64,000 bases of DNA, taken from positions 24,110 to 88,109 of the forward strand of contig JAYMGJ010000295.1 of the NCBI GenBank assembly GCA_037178675.1. Direction: 5' to 3'. Positions 43,071-56,128 of this stretch are shown piece after piece. How positions within the stretch are numbered: position 1 is the stretch's first letter; the number at the start of each line of letters is the position of its first letter. Made by a program: the position numbers and the translations under genes. This DNA is from Scleroderma bovista (Eukaryota; Basidiomycota; Agaricomycetes; Boletales; Sclerodermataceae). A model generated the notes under the pieces. That model searched no databases. It was not told where the DNA came from and saw only the letters and a program-made list of their open reading frames with translations.

Positions 43071-45700
43071 ATGCCAGCCGAATGCAACCCCAGAGGCAAA
43101 TACAAGTACTCGGAAGAAACTCTGAATGAACTACACAGTTGCAAATACTGTTCAAAGCAATTCAAGATCCAGGGTTTATGACGACATGAAGACAGCTGCT
43201 GGAAGCGTATTGAGAACGAACAACAGGAAGCAGCCTACAATATTGAACTGGAGATAAGTACATATTCTCTACTATAATGACAGTTTATATTAATGTCTAT
43301 TACTGTGACTAATACAACCCACAACTAGGCCAGCTCCAATGATGCAGGGCTCACTCTGCATTGGGTGACGATGACTTAGCGATTCAACCTGGACCATCAC
43401 AATTGCACAAGCATCGATGCCAGAGATGATGCACACATCACATCTGTATTAGATGACAGTGAGTAATATTCCTTACTACTACTAGTATGTGTTTCGAATC
43501 TCTGACTCCCTTGGATGTCAAATGTCCCATCACAGATACACATCTGCCTGATGATGTGCACTTTGCTGATGTGTATCAGGATGACCTTCCTGCACACAGT
43601 CCAGGTATATTTCAGTCAAAATTACATACTGACTGACTGAGATTTGTTCAGGACCATCTAATGTTCCAATGGGGAGCAATAGAATGTCAGCAAGTCCTGT
43701 AGCATCCTCACAGGCTGGTCCACCTGAGTTCAAAACTGAATACCATCCACGCTCCAGCTGGCCACCCCAGTTCCACACCTATGATGAGTTTGGCATCAAT
43801 GGTGGTGAGCCTGTACCATTGTCTGATGATCAACCTTGGAGACCCTTTAAATCACGTGGAGACTTTGAGTTTGCTGAGATTGCACTAGAGGCTGGCCTCA
43901 ATGAGCATCATATAAATGCCCTTCTGAAGCTATTTTCAAGTGTATCTGATGGCTCAACTCCGGTTACGATGAAGAGTCAGTCTGACCTCCATCAAGCTTG
44001 GGATACTGCAGCTCAGTGATTAACACCAGTGTGTTCATACTAGTAATCTTTTGTGTTTTACTCAATAATTACTATTGTTTGATAGTTCTCACGGTGTGAG
44101 ATCAATGCCCCATATCAAAAGGAAGTTCAAACATTTGATGTCTATGTTCACCCATTATGGGACTGGGCTCTTGACCTTTTGCATAACCCTCTTCTTGCAC
44201 CACACTTTGTGTGGGATGCACAACAGGTTTATCATCATAATGGCATCAAGTATGAGCACTTCTACAGTGAACCATGGACTGGAGACAGATGGTGGGATAT
44301 TCAGGTACTAGTCATGGTATTCTAAATCTGCCCATTGCTCTATGCTAATTATTGTCACATCTCAGTCACATCTACCAAATGTCCCAAATGCTGTCCCATT
44401 TGCATTCTATATGCTGATAAGACAAAGTTGTCCTCACATGGCACAGTCAAGGGCTGTCCTGTCATTGCCCATTGTGCAAACTTACCTGTTCATATATGAA
44501 ACAGTGATCGGATAGGAGGGGGTTGTGTTGTTGGCTGGTTACCAATTGTACATTTATGTTCTATTGAGGGTATTGATTGTAATACTGAATGATATCACCT
44601 TCTAGGTTCCAGAGGCTGCATCTGATGAAACTTTAAACGTGTTGTCTGGCATGAAGCATTTCTCAAATTTCTTGAGATGGTGATAGAGTTGTCAAAGACA
44701 GGTTATGCTCATGAATGCTATGATGCTATTCTATGCTGGCTTTTCCCACTCATTCTTATATTGTCTGCTGATTATGAAGAGCAGTGAGTTGTAACTTCCT
44801 GTGTACTGTGCATTTACTAAATCTTATTCATTTAAATAATTATGCAGGTGTGTGATGGCACTTTTATGTGGTGTTAATTCAAAGTGTCCCTGCCCTATCT
44901 GTCTTGTACCTCTTGAAGAACTTCATGACCTTACAAAAAATCATCCTTTGAGGACAGTGGAGCAGGGGAGGTTGGCTCTGAAGGCCTGGGAAGCTAAGAA
45001 GTCAGTGGGTGAGGAAAGGTTAAAAGCATTGGGTTTACATCCTGTACAGGTGAGTTACACATTGCTATTTGTCAAATTAACAATAGTATAACCCTCTGGT
45101 TTCAATGCTAGAATGTCTTCTGGAGGGTTGAAAACTCAGATCCTCATGATGCATTAAGTGTTGATAAATTGCACTTGGGTGACCATGGCCTTTTGACAAA
45201 CATATGCTCCGAGATCTGAAGACTATTCTCAAGGCACTTGGTCGTGGGATTCAGACATGTGTAGAAGAGAAGTATGGCTGTCTCATTTTCAAATCTAATA
45301 TTCTTCCTTTGCTAATGTGTTTGTTTGACATTATTATCAGTGTTTCACTTTTTCCTCGATGGCAGAGTCTTCATCATTTTGATACCTTCATTCACATCAC
45401 ATTTACTGATGGAAACAAGATGCGTGATTTGGCAAGGGTTGGTTGCATCATTAGTATTTATTGTCCTCAACTTCATTCTAATCTATTCATTTCAGGAGGT
45501 ATTTTATGCCTGCCTGAATGTGATGACCCACACAAAAACTCAGGAAGGTTATTGGCTGCTTCATATGATCAGGAGTTATTTATATTTGTAGAGTCTCTTT
45601 GACTTGGACCTTCATACAGAGACCATGCTTGATATGTTTAGCCAAGAACTAGTGATTTGAAGTGCCAAACTTGAGGTGAGTAACCAGAAGTTGCAAATTG
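43071..45700 (+). pseudogene. Plavaka-type (CACTA) transposase relic, near full length
   Basis: ATG at 43071 opens MPAECNPRGKYKYS with a zinc finger CKYCSKQFKIQGL-stop-RHEDSC; the TGA at 43179-43181 sits where an Arg codon is expected. Next comes EYHPRSSWPPQFHTYDEFG and PWRPFKSRGDFEFAEIALEA (43740-43900). In shifted frames there follow the PLWDWALDLLH / FVWDAQQVYHHNGIKYE / EPWTGDRWWDIQ block (44150-44305), the CGVNSKCPCPICLVPLEELH block (44860-44930), NVFWRVENSDPHDALSVDKL (45113-45170) and TFTDGNKMRDLARVG (45400-45445). Introns and frameshifts are mixed. The C-terminal part found in the 23046-24541 relic is missing here. Confidence 0.78.
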
Positions 45701-46700
45701 GAGGTCATCTTACCCTGAACACAAGGCATATATTGCATGTGTGAAGGAGTCTGCAATTGAAGATCTTAAAGAAAATTGGGATTTTCCCAAGGCACATCCA
45801 CTGCAAGCATTGCTCAGTATTTTCTCAGGAAATATGAAGAAAAAAAAGAATAAAGAGATACTATGTTTTTTTGCCTGTCTTTGGAGTTAAAATTGAAATA
45901 TTACATGTTATTGTTGTTGTCTGATGTACCAGAGAACATACATCAACAACATTCTTATTTTGTTTAGCACAAATATTCAATATGTTATCTTGACCTGATC
46001 TCTGATGAAACAGGCAAACAAAATTAAGTATTCTCCCTCTTGTGTTTATGGCATATTTTGGTATTTAAGAATTAATTATTCAAACCTAGAACATAATGCA
46101 AAAAAAAAAACAAATGTAATTTGAGAAAACATCCAATGATTAGGATACATGATTTCCCACAGCTTTTCCAAATAAAATATTACCACCTCATGACAAGAAT
46201 ATACATGATATAATAAGATGTTCTCAACCACAGCACACCAAAAAACACATATATAGTTTCTGCAAGGAACATTGAAATATATGATAATTCAACATGGAAT
46301 CTTTCTCTGACAAAAATACACAGCAAGTATTTTTCAATGTTCTAAAGCTAAAAATTGAATAAAGAGGTACCCTATTTCACAAAATATTTGGTTGGAAAAT
46401 ATGCTATGTATGTTGGGCCATAACACTCTAGGCAGTCCACCAGCATCCAGGAAAAATGAAGAAAAAAATTATTGTTTCCTATCAAATGTTTTCCAAAGAA
46501 ATATGATATCTTACTTCTAATAAAACATTATGAATATTTAAGTAGTTGGCACTGTTTCCAGGAAGTACTCTGACCAAACTTGGGCAGAGTACAAGAACTT
46601 GGCTTGTATGGCTGGGGATATCAGGAAAAAAATTTCTTCCTCCATGCTGGTGCAGAAGTGAGTGACTGCTATGAAATGAAACCTGCAACAGTCATCATCT
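45701..46700. other. AT-rich intergenic
   Basis: About 1 kb, strongly AT-rich with short homopolymer runs. No coding potential recognised. Confidence 0.55.
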
Positions 46701-47135
46701 TTGCCATTGTTAGTACAGGGTCGTGGTAGTCATTTCCATTGCTTGCAGTGGAGGTAGCAGGGATGGTGGTTTTGATGTGACCAACATTTGTAAGCAGCAG
46801 AATTTTGGCCAGTTCAATGGTGAATGGGGGTGTTTTGATCATCTTATCCTTGAGTACTTTGGAGCATTTGATGAATCTTAACCATGGTGTTCTTTGCACA
46901 CCAGAAAAGGTAATGGTGGGCATATTCAACAGCTCCAGAACATTGAACACATTCAAATGGCAAGTCACTCATGACCGTCTTCCTGCAGCTTGTCAACATT
47001 TTTGATCACCAGGTCTTGCAGAGGTTCTACAGTGCCAACATCCCATCTATTGAATTGATGATATGATTAGGAGATGTCGAAGACATTGTTGCAGAGCATC
47101 ACCAGCGCAACCATGCCCCAGCACTTCCGGATAAC

Positions 47136-47678
47136 GTGCAACTTCTGGCTGTATGCAACCAACAGAGTTCTCAAGCCTCCTCTCAAGCTTCCCACTGTGT
47201 CAGCCATACCAATAACTTGGCTGATACCTTGGATGATCAAGAATCCACCAGTTTGGGTTTGGTGCTGGAGGTGGCGAATGACGTTGGAAGCCCTGTGGAC
47301 GCATTGGATGGGCAGATGGACACCTCAAGCGTCGAAACGAACACGGATTACACAGGAAATCGTCAGACTCCCTCGAAAGAAGACGAAACCGCCAGACTTA
47401 CCCATGGAAGCTGCAAGGCAGTGCTCAGGCGAGCCAGCCAGTTGCAGGAACCATGCGGACAGGTCAACCGTGCATACGGACGTGCAGAGAGCGTTATGAA
47501 GAGCGCAATAACGCCTGCAAACGAAATGGAAAATGTCAGAATGCGTCGAAACTGCAAATCTCACCTGTTGAACCCAAAATCGAGTGATCCAAGCGTGCTG
47601 GTCGATGAAGAAAGGTTAGGGCAGGTAGTATCGAAGTATACGCACCGTGGAACGCAGGCGTTGGGCACCACAAGTTGA
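47136..47678 (+). CDS. hypothetical protein, unrecognised
   Basis: A 180-codon ORF, polar, Ser/Thr/Asp/Gln-rich (ADTLDDQESTSLGLVLEVAN; QTPSKEDETARL), with no domain I recognise. CpG content rises sharply here relative to the repeats on the left. It could be an exon of a longer gene or a relic; the start codon is uncertain. Confidence 0.3.
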   Translation: MQLLAVCNQQSSQASSQASHCVSHTNNLADTLDDQESTSLGLVLEVANDVGSPVDALDGQMDTSSVETNTDYTGNRQTPSKEDETARLTHGSCKAVLRRASQLQEPCGQVNRAYGRAESVMKSAITPANEMENVRMRRNCKSHLLNPKSSDPSVLVDEERLGQVVSKYTHRGTQALGTTS

Positions 47679-47991
47679 ACGTTTGTCTTTGAACGAGCGT
47701 TAAGGGCGAACGAAATGGCGCTGACGGTGGACGAAATGACGACGTGGTCGACACGACTAGCGGTGGCGACGTCGACTGAGTGCGAGTCGAAGCAGCGCTG
47801 CTGGCTGTAGAGAGTCAGCACATGTGTCAAAGCCAAAGAATACAGGAGACTCACCAGTGTCGTCGGAGCCACCCATCAACCCTCAGAGCGTCCGTATGGA
47901 CTTGTTAGACGTCGACGACGTCGATGCGGGAGGCTCGAGATCAAGCACGTAAACGTCAGCAAAGCGCAAGACGAAATCACCTACCTAGAAC

Positions 47992-48201
47992 ATGCACGCG
48001 TCACGCAGCCACCTCGAACCACTCCTAAGGGATTACTTCATCGCGTATGCCCTCCACCACACGAAACTACACCCTTCGGTCACCTTTGGCCCCCATCCTC
48101 CATCAACAACCGAAGGCGTGTTTTCCCACCGCCTGATCGTATTGGCATTCATGTTGGTCAGCAAGGTTATCTGCGAAAGTATGTACTCGAACACGTTGTG
48201 A
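47992..48201 (+). pseudogene. cyclin fragment (second copy)
   Basis: LRDYFIAYALHHTKLHPSVTF, then after a frame shift LHQQPKACFPTA, then LIVLAFMLVSKVICESMYSN. These match the cyclin box of the gene at 39086-42504, with about 30 bp (the RGSSGH segment) deleted. The C-terminal half was not found. Confidence 0.6.
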
Positions 48202-48972
48202 GCGACATTGCCATCTTTCTCACTTGCGTTACCCCCATACTCTGGCCCAACCTTGCTGTGGTGGTCACCAACTACAGGCAGTATCTAGCGCCACGCATTC
48301 AAGATAGAGCGATCCGTCATCAACTTTAAGTTGATGCCCCCCCCCCCTCCTCCCATCGACAATGCTGAGGATATCACTATCTACGACGACAACACTACGC
48401 AGCCGTGATGGTCAACTATGGCAGCTCTAGAAATCTAGAAATAACTACTAGCTGTGCTGGGTGGTGTTGAAGGTATCCTGGAGGACACTGCATGTACTTC
48501 CCTACATGGGAGGGTCTTTTAGATGTCTGGATTCAAAAGAGTGCGTGTGATACAAGAAGCTTACTCGTCCTTAGTACACGCTGGAGTTCACGTTGCCGGA
48601 ATGAAGACAGTACAAACGGCTACAACGCGATGAATCTGCCCTGAAATGGTACAAGATTCTACATCGACGACGCCAGCGGAAACTTAAGGAGAGATATGGC
48701 ATATATTACTTGTTTTTGCACTGCTAACGTGTAGTAGTTGTACAAACACCGCCTACTTCACCTCATTACGATAGACACTATACGTTATACAAACATGGGT
48801 TCGACGGCTGTTGTGATATGAGGGTAGGCTGAGAGTTCTGGAAAGTATGAACCTAGTAGCCTCGTGGGTTCGGGTCATTTCAGGGTTTGTCGTGACCATC
48901 TTCTATATCCTGAAATGTCTCCTGCTGACAGTATATGTCCTAGAGAGGTGGCAGTCAATCTTTCGTCAATAT
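48202..48972. other. intergenic
   Basis: No gene recognised. A C-rich run lies at 48337-48346. Confidence 0.5.
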
Positions 48973-51900
48973 TCAAGTGAAAGAAGAGTGTAGTACCTTG
49001 TAAAGCGGTAGGACGTGGACAACAGGCTTTGATATATAATCCAGTTGCATTGGAGTCATGGCAAATAGCGTTAGGAAATTGGATGCATTGACGACGAATG
49101 GTGGTTCAACTGCATCATAATACAGCTGACCAGCAACTGCGCCGAACTGAGGGTAAGGGTCACACTCGGCATCCGTATCGTTGAGAGAGGCGTAGCGAGA
49201 AATGACTCCAAAGATGTCTTCCGTCATAGTGAAGATGAATAGCCCAAGTATCTGGGCAGGGAATTGGGTGTTGTATGGCCCAGGGAGTCGAACAATCGCA
49301 TGTGAATTGCGTTGCGATCTAGCAACTGGCTGAAAGGTCATGCCCCCCATATGTAATGCTTTGCACCAGCGAATCACTACATCTAGTATGAGGTTGCTGG
49401 TACAGAGTAATAACTTGATCACCTGCCTTCTGGTGATTGAGCATGCGTGTGTTCCATGGCTAAAGGTAAGTATGCCTTGCATACTGCTTTTAGGTGTCCT
49501 CGAGACATTGGATTTGCAGGGATGGCCTTCATTTCACTAAGTGTTCTTGGAGCATATGCATCACTGAGACGTGTACCTCGCACACTGGATTTGAACACCT
49601 GTTGGAATGTGGGCCAAAGTTCGTTCATGGACGGGGGGATGCGTGAGCTATTCAGCAACATCTGAAGATTGGCTGCACAGCACGCGTCATTCATGAATGT
49701 CAGCTCAAGTTCACCTGAGCACGGTCAGTAACTGTTGCGTGAACGCTTAATAAACACGCACCAAAACGCATATTTGTTTTGGTCCTCTGGAGCTTGTAGT
49801 TGAAACATTCAAAAGCCCAAGCCCTCCATGAATGAACAGGTCCTAACCCAACTAACAACTGCTCAAAATGGAGACACGCATGGTGGACCGACTGCAATTT
49901 CGCTTCTTTATACAAATCTAAGACCCCCAAAAGATAGCGCTTGAAATGATCAGTATAGTTACTTGCCAGCTCTCGAGAGGTGGAACGGAGGTTAGCTATA
50001 TAAACCGCTGTGATGAGATGCATGTAGTTGTTAAGCATTTGGCGTTGTCTACCCTCCGAGCGGCCCCAGATTCGGATTAGGGTGATGACAAGATGTATCA
50101 TACCAGCTGATCACCACTGGTCTGCAGAAAGCTTTCTTTTCTCACTACCAAGGGCAGTGGGTGCTGGAAAAACGAAGGATGGAAGGACTAGTCGTTCCTG
50201 GTCTTTCCACACTTCCGCGAGTACTGCACGGCCAAGTACCACGGGTGTCTCACGGGAGTCAACTGCAGTAGGCTCTGCAAGATGCTCAATTAGGTTACCT
50301 GCCGTGTCTGCAAGCCCGTGCTCAATGCGCTAGATTACAGTTAGCAATGGTTGAAGAAAGGAAGAGGTTCTTACCCATTTCCCGATAAGTTCAACAAGGC
50401 CTATCTTCTTTCCTGGCCGTTTTGGATTGTCAATAGGAATCTCCAGCTCATGGCAAAGAGCAACGAGTGTTGGAACCCGAATATTATTGGCCAAGGCCTT
50501 GGTTGTTTTTGCTGTTCTGAGCCTAGTCCGTGCATGTTCCAGTTCACCCTCCGTAGGGGGTTCGTGCTGGGTACGACGAGGTCGTTTGACCTCATTTGCA
50601 TTTGCACGAGAACTCATGTCCTCAACGTCTGCCTGCTGGCATGTCATGCAACCCAAAATACCGTGTCGAATGTGATCGACTTACATGCAGGAGGTTATCA
50701 GAGAGTGAAAGTGCCCTTTCCTGATTCTTGCCCTCCTGGAGCTGACAATGCTCTACAATCGATGAGGAGAACGAATATCAGAGCATTAACTTACCCATTC
50801 TAGTAACGCTCGAGCCAGCATAACTGATGTACCGGCCCTCCTTAGGTTAAACTCACGACACAGATGCCACAGCACTGGTCGAGCGCAGCTTCGGGAGACG
50901 ATTTCCGCGGGTCGATCACTTGAACGCTCTTTCAGTAAAGCTTTGAGGCCTTTGCGGAGCTCAGTAGAGGATGGTTTGAGAGGTGGCTTCACGGTGGGAG
51001 AGTTGTTGCCATTGCCAGCCAAGGCTGTGGGACTTATGCCCCATATGTATCGAATATGTTGCGGAAGAGCATGAAGGAAGTGCGCGTGCATAGAATCCAA
51101 TATCGTGAACCAGATGGCGTCCCAGTAAGGTAGTCTCAGCAGCTCTGAGAATCGTATGCCATGTGTTTTGGCTATGTGTTCCCGCTCGTCGCTCGTCTTC
51201 GCCAGATGCCACTGATTTGCATGTGCTCGATGTTCCTGGGAGGTCCGCGTGGGCCAAGAAGACACATCAAGGTTTTCGATCATATCAGCAGGCAGGAGGC
51301 AGAAAGAACAAAACAATGTAGCAGCGTGACTCAGGAATCCACCAACTTGGCGGGCACCAAGGACATCACATACTAATGGGATCACCGCAAGTGAGACAAC
51401 CCTTCCAAGTCTATGTCGGGCCGTTCGCGAAAAGAAGACACCGGGCTCCCAGAACTCGAGAAGTTCGTCGACAAGAACCCTTAGAAAGTTGTTGATCTGC
51501 TCGAGGGATGGCTTTTTGGGACCTGGGATAACACCAACTAGATACATCTTGTCCGCATCGTACCGGATGTCTGGAGGTAAATTCAAACACACCATGTAGA
51601 TGCCAGTGACAGAAGATGGTCCTTTGGCAATTTTCATGCCAAACGGGTTAAAGCCATCAACAGCTAGGGAAAAAACGAGGCGAAGGTCATTACCATTCTC
51701 CCGGAAGAATGGCTTCCCATCATAGGCTTTCAGATCTCGGATGAAGGTGCCATCAAAGATGTCAGTCCATGGGCCATTATTGGGAGAGCTCGAGGATGCC
51801 GTGGATAGTGGTGTCTCCAGCATGAGCTCTATATCAGGATATGACAACATTCTTCCTAACCACCCCTTTAACTCCTGGTAGGTGAATTTGCGCACCGGAC

Positions 51901-53128
51901 GAGGCACGGGTGTCCCACAAACTACCCTGGTTCGCTTCAAATGTGCAGAACAGGGAGGGCTTGAGGGAAAGTCCCGGAACGTGCAGAAGTCCGGGCAGTC
52001 GTCGTTATCATCATAAAGGGCGCAACACGACGGGCAGCACACAAAGAGTCGCAAATGAGGATCGAGATTGAAATGACGCAGAATTGTGCGATAGTCTGTT
52101 GGGAACCGCACCAAGGAAATCTTTTCTTCAGGAGAGATTCGAGCAGATTCGACAGTATGGCGTAGAATAAACTGAAGGCTATCTGAGACAAATTTACTTT
52201 GCATTTGGGATATGCCGCAGAGAAGATTCAGAGAGAGAATCAAGAAGCTGCTTGCAACAGATGCAGGATGGGACTCCTCCTTGCTGCGAAAATACGCCTC
52301 TGCAAACTGTGTCAGCCAATACCATTAAGGAACTCGGTGTAATAACACACGCCACATACCTGTATTGACAGAGATGCCAGATGGCCCTCCACTCTTTGCG
52401 ATATCTGTGGAGCCTTTCCCGTCCAGAGAATGATTCCAAGCAACCTGCCGTATGGAGTCAATCCTATAGATTTCATTCTCCACAAGAGCCAATAGCTGCA
52501 GCCTGGAGGCTTCTAGTGAAGGATGTTTATCGAGATGCTTTAGACTTATAAAGACGTCGAAAAGTGCATGTTCATGGGCCATAATGGCTGCATTTTCAGG
52601 TGCATCTCCACGAAGGCGTCTGTGGCCCATATTCGGCCCACTTGGGATAGAAGAAAGGAGCTCGTAAGTGGTCCCCGTGGCGACACAATCCCGAGAAAAG
52701 TTCAAGTTCAAGTCGGAAGGAAAGGACATAGCTCTCTGAGTAACTGCAGAATATAAGTGCACGAGATCATGCAGTGTTTCTTCCACAGAATCGGTCTCTT
52801 CCTTCGCCTGTAGCATTGCAGCATCACCGCCGGAACGAGTATCCATGTCGGTCAGGGGAGAGGGTAGATCATCCCGATCCGGAGGCCAGGTGTCGCCAAG
52901 GGAACTAGAACTGCCTACAGATAGAGTCTCGCCGACTCTTTCAGATTCGTTGATGGAGCCTTCCAGGTAACAGGCTGATTTGTCGATATTGCGATGGCGA
53001 GCACACATTGCTTTGGGGATCCATTGACCGGGAGTAAACTCCAAGCGGGAAGGGGACCAATGCTGTTTTGACCCACAGCCTATAACTTTGCAGGTGCATA
53101 GTCGAAGTTGCTGGATCTTCTCTCCCAT
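48973..53128 (-). pseudogene. Tnp2-family (En/Spm-like CACTA) transposase, spliced, one clear in-frame stop
   Basis: Likely start at 53128 (MGEKIQQLRLCTCKVIGCGS), an N-terminal Cys/His region. Exon 1 ends at 52360 (GTATGT); exon 2 (52299-50795) carries the catalytic part, with LRLVFSLAVDGFNPFGMKIA, GVIPGPKKPSLEQINNFL, SLAVIPLVCDVLGARQVGGF and a YWDAIWFTILDSMHAHFL motif. Exons 1 and 2 join in frame and exon 2 ends at a codon boundary. Further GT-AG exons follow (LQEGKNQERALSLSDNLLH; QADVEDMSSRANANEV to LVELIGKW; RIEHGLADTAGN onward). A TGA at 50111-50113 interrupts ADQW-stop-SAGMIHL, where the family has Arg. Frames continue after it through MRFGGELELTFMNDACCA to 48973. The extreme 3' exon structure is unsure. 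Confidence 0.8.
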
Positions 53129-53252
53129 GATGGTCAAAGCCTTGCTTGCAAGGACTCTTTCACCCCTAATATTCGAAAACATTTGACAAATAGAAACAAA
53201 CAATGAGCAGGCTGCTATCGCATCGCCATCTGTCGTCGCATTGCTGTTCCCT

Positions 53253-53594
53253 TCAGTACTCCCTCGCACATCCCGTCTCGCTTATGCTGTGCGCCGGCTC
53301 ATATTGCCACCATTTCTTCGTCTCCGCGTTCAGTGCTTCCAATCTATCGTTTTCTGCGATAAGCTCTGGGCTGTGAGAAGCTTGGAACAGCTCCTCATCG
53401 AAGTCCCGCAGAAGGAACATTGTTGATTGGCCGGAGCTTCGTGAAAGAGCGACATAGGTTCAGCCCTCCAGTTGGTGGTCTTGCGATGTCCATGAGCACG
53501 TATGGTATTGTCTGTCCTTGTAAGCGGTAGTTGGTGAATGCATATACTGCCATCATTGGGAACTGACGGTGTTAAATCTTCAAATGAGGATTGC
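53253..53594 (-). pseudogene. Helitron PIF1-like helicase, C-terminal fragment
   Basis: Minus-strand frames read MMAVYAFTNYRLQGQTIPYV, MDIARPPTGGLN, then after a small gap YVALSRSSGQSTMFLLRDFD and EELFQASHSPELIAENDRLE. This is the C-terminal helicase motif region of RepHel proteins in fungal Helitrons. It is broken on its 5' side by the gypsy solo LTR and ends just upstream of the Tnp2 gene. The Rep domain was not found in the window. Confidence 0.8.
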
Positions 53595-54225
53595 TGTTAC
53601 GACCATGTCCAACTCCGGGTCTCATCCGGTCGCTCCGGTCGCGTCGCAGCTCTCTAGCTCAACTCCGGTCGCTCGTCACTTACTCCGGTCACGGACGCGC
53701 CGATAACCTTCCGTTAAGTACGACCCTTGGTCTATACTCCATTCACTCTTACTACACTTCGCCGTCTGCCCTGCCTTGACGTGAGTTCTCCGTGAACTCG
53801 ATATATCCTATACCTTGTAGCATTTTCACCGGACCTGACTTTATTTTATCCGGACCTGACTTTATTTTCACCGGACCTGACCTAGTCCTAACTCCGGTCA
53901 TCCCTTGTCCGCTATTAGGTTGTTTACTTGTCACCGTATGTACTCGACCCTAGTTCTACTTAGTATAAGTACCCTCCAGTTTACCTTGTACACCTCAGTC
54001 TGAAATCATCTAAGTCACTACTCCTGATCCTCTGTCCGTCTCCGTCTCTATCTCCGTCTGACCGGAACCTACGCAAGGGATCAACGCTCGCCGTCCTTGT
54101 CGTTGAATCCAAACGGTCGCAACTCCGGCCCGGGCTAACCTCTGCCCAAACCTCTGACCTCCCCTCTCGTCCGCTTTCGTCCGGACTTGACCGGACCCCC
54201 TACCGGAGTAGACCCGGACTTGACA
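53595..54225 (+). repeat. young solo gypsy LTR, CpG-rich
   Basis: A 631-bp LTR, TGTTACGACC...GACTTGACA, with a perfect 5-bp duplication attgc (53590-53594, 54226-54230). It retains CpGs (for example tccggtcgctccggtcgcg) where the other copies have TpG or CpA, and it keeps the AGTCTGAAAT start region. Confidence 0.94.
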
Positions 54226-54230
54226 ATTGC

Positions 54231-55600
54231 TTAGAGGTGTAGTGACACTAATCAGATGTGTCTACACAATCATATAGGAAATGGGCTCACCAATAATATC
54301 GTAGTTTTGTGATGCTTCGATAGATTTGAGTCCACAGTTATAAAATTGGACGCCCTTGCGGGAGACGGGGTAACCCGGAACTAAAGGAGACCTACAAATG
54401 ATAGATGCACCTGCATCAAGTACCTATAAACCAGTCTAGAATCTCAGTTTGGGTCCTCAAAGATACCTGTTGTTGCGCTACTATCTCTTGTGTCACGTCT
54501 TCTCACAATCATCACTTATGGATGTGCAGCAGGGAGCGAGCGCCCGTCCGCAGTGCATTCCGTCGTCGAAATCGCCTGCGCATTGTCCCTGTCGACTGCA
54601 TAGTTGGGTCGTGGTCGACAAAGGATCGGGTCAGAGACAGCAGACGGGAGAAGATACTAAGGTGTCTGCACGAACACGATGATGGACAGACCCGTTGTTC
54701 CGATACTATCCATCAACGTTCTATCGGATTATTGTTGTCATAGCATCTCAGCGTTATAATCGTCGTCTACTCCAATACACGAGATACCTTCGGTCAAAAG
54801 CACCAAAAAGAACACTGGCGGAGAAAGTGCTGGATAAAGAAGCGGAAGAACACACATTCGAGACTGCGAAAGAAAGCATTGGATGGTGACGAACCGTTTC
54901 GTCATAGTGGCGATGGTGAGGAATTGTGTCTATCACAATCTCAAATGCAAGCCAGCGACTCGAAGGGTTGGCTGGAAAAAAGGCTGGATGGCAACGAAAC
55001 ATTGGTTAGTGATGACGCAGGAAGCACAAGGCAACACCATGGCACATACTAAGACAACAGAGTTCAAGACTACTGCCACAAACACAGCACATATGACGGA
55101 GGTGGACAGCATCTGGATTCTGGATCATCTGGCGTGATTGGCAGTCACCCCAGCATGCACCTCATACAATAGCCATATCCCTCCAGTGACCTTGTAAACA
55201 ATGTAATGGTTAGTTATCATTCAGCTCTGGCCCTCTCTGGCTGGACACACGTCTTACAAGTGCTTTCACCATTTCCAGGCCACAAAAGCGAGGGGTATAG
55301 GTGTCATCATCACTCAGTCATAGCTCGCTTGATCTGACTTTGGTGCGGGTACAAATCTGGGACACAAGATATCGTAGAAACTAACATCTAAATCAGACTA
55401 TCTAAACCACTGGCCCAGCAGTCACCAGCTATACCTTCTGGAGCAGCATTAAGCTGGGCTCCATTGACGATTGATCGCACAACGCGGCCAACAAGTGGGT
55501 TGCACAAACACAGGCTATAGGCCACAGGAATGCATTAGTATGGTGTATCCCCGGCAGCAGTATGGAGCTCTAATTAATGGTTTGGAATTTATAACTAGTA
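54231..55600. other. region without recognised genes
   Basis: A minus-strand frame next to the LTR (about 54400-54290) reads LVPGYPVSRKGVQFYNCGLK and looks coding, but I cannot name it. A plus-strand frame 54695-54889 (64 codons, RYLRSKAPKRTLAEKVLDKE) is basic and also unrecognised. Nothing supportable at 55140-55600. Confidence 0.4.
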
Positions 55601-55618
55601 AGTAATGGTATTAGAAGA

Positions 55619-56020
55619 TTACAATTCGTAATGCGTCGGAACTCGAGGATATGGAGGGAGCTGGAAGTCATCAACTGGCGCATAAATGAGAGTAAGAAGT
55701 GTAATACGTATATAGGACAAGATTCCTGCCCGCATATCCGCAATCAGCCTGCGTGCTGTAAGAAGCAAGTTGTATAGACATCTGTATAAAGCCAGTGTAA
55801 CCTGCCAAAGCAAACCGATGACTTTGCCGATCTGGAGTGAATGAGTAAAATGTATCACCACGTGGCTATCGAACAAACGCACACAGTCGAGCAAGAACAC
55901 TGCAATCCCAGCCCAAGGGATGTTGTACCAGGCCAATCTCACTAAACTATAGGCCAACGTAGCACACACAACGCCATACAGGATTGTCCAGGTCATGCGG
56001 CAATAATCACTCCGATCCAA
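55619..56020 (-). CDS. hypothetical multi-pass membrane protein or 3' exon of the WD40 gene
   Basis: 133 codons, MDRSDYCRMTWTILYGVVCA start, with about three hydrophobic segments (TILYGVVCATLAYSLVRLAW; IPWAGIAVFLLDCV; IGLLWQVTLALY) and a Pro/Tyr-rich end (PPYPRVPTHYEL). It lies immediately downstream of the WD40 gene on the same strand, so it may be its C-terminal membrane part after splicing. Confidence 0.45.
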   Translation of the reverse strand: MDRSDYCRMTWTILYGVVCATLAYSLVRLAWYNIPWAGIAVFLLDCVRLFDSHVVIHFTHSLQIGKVIGLLWQVTLALYRCLYNLLLTARRLIADMRAGILSYIRITLLTLIYAPVDDFQLPPYPRVPTHYEL

Positions 56021-56128
56021 GGCGAAACGAAAGATCTAAGCAGTGTGAGCACCATGAAAACAGCTTGCATTATCATTTCCAACCATTATACGGTCCCAAA
56101 GGGAAGTTCGTTGACCGCCAGGAAAACC

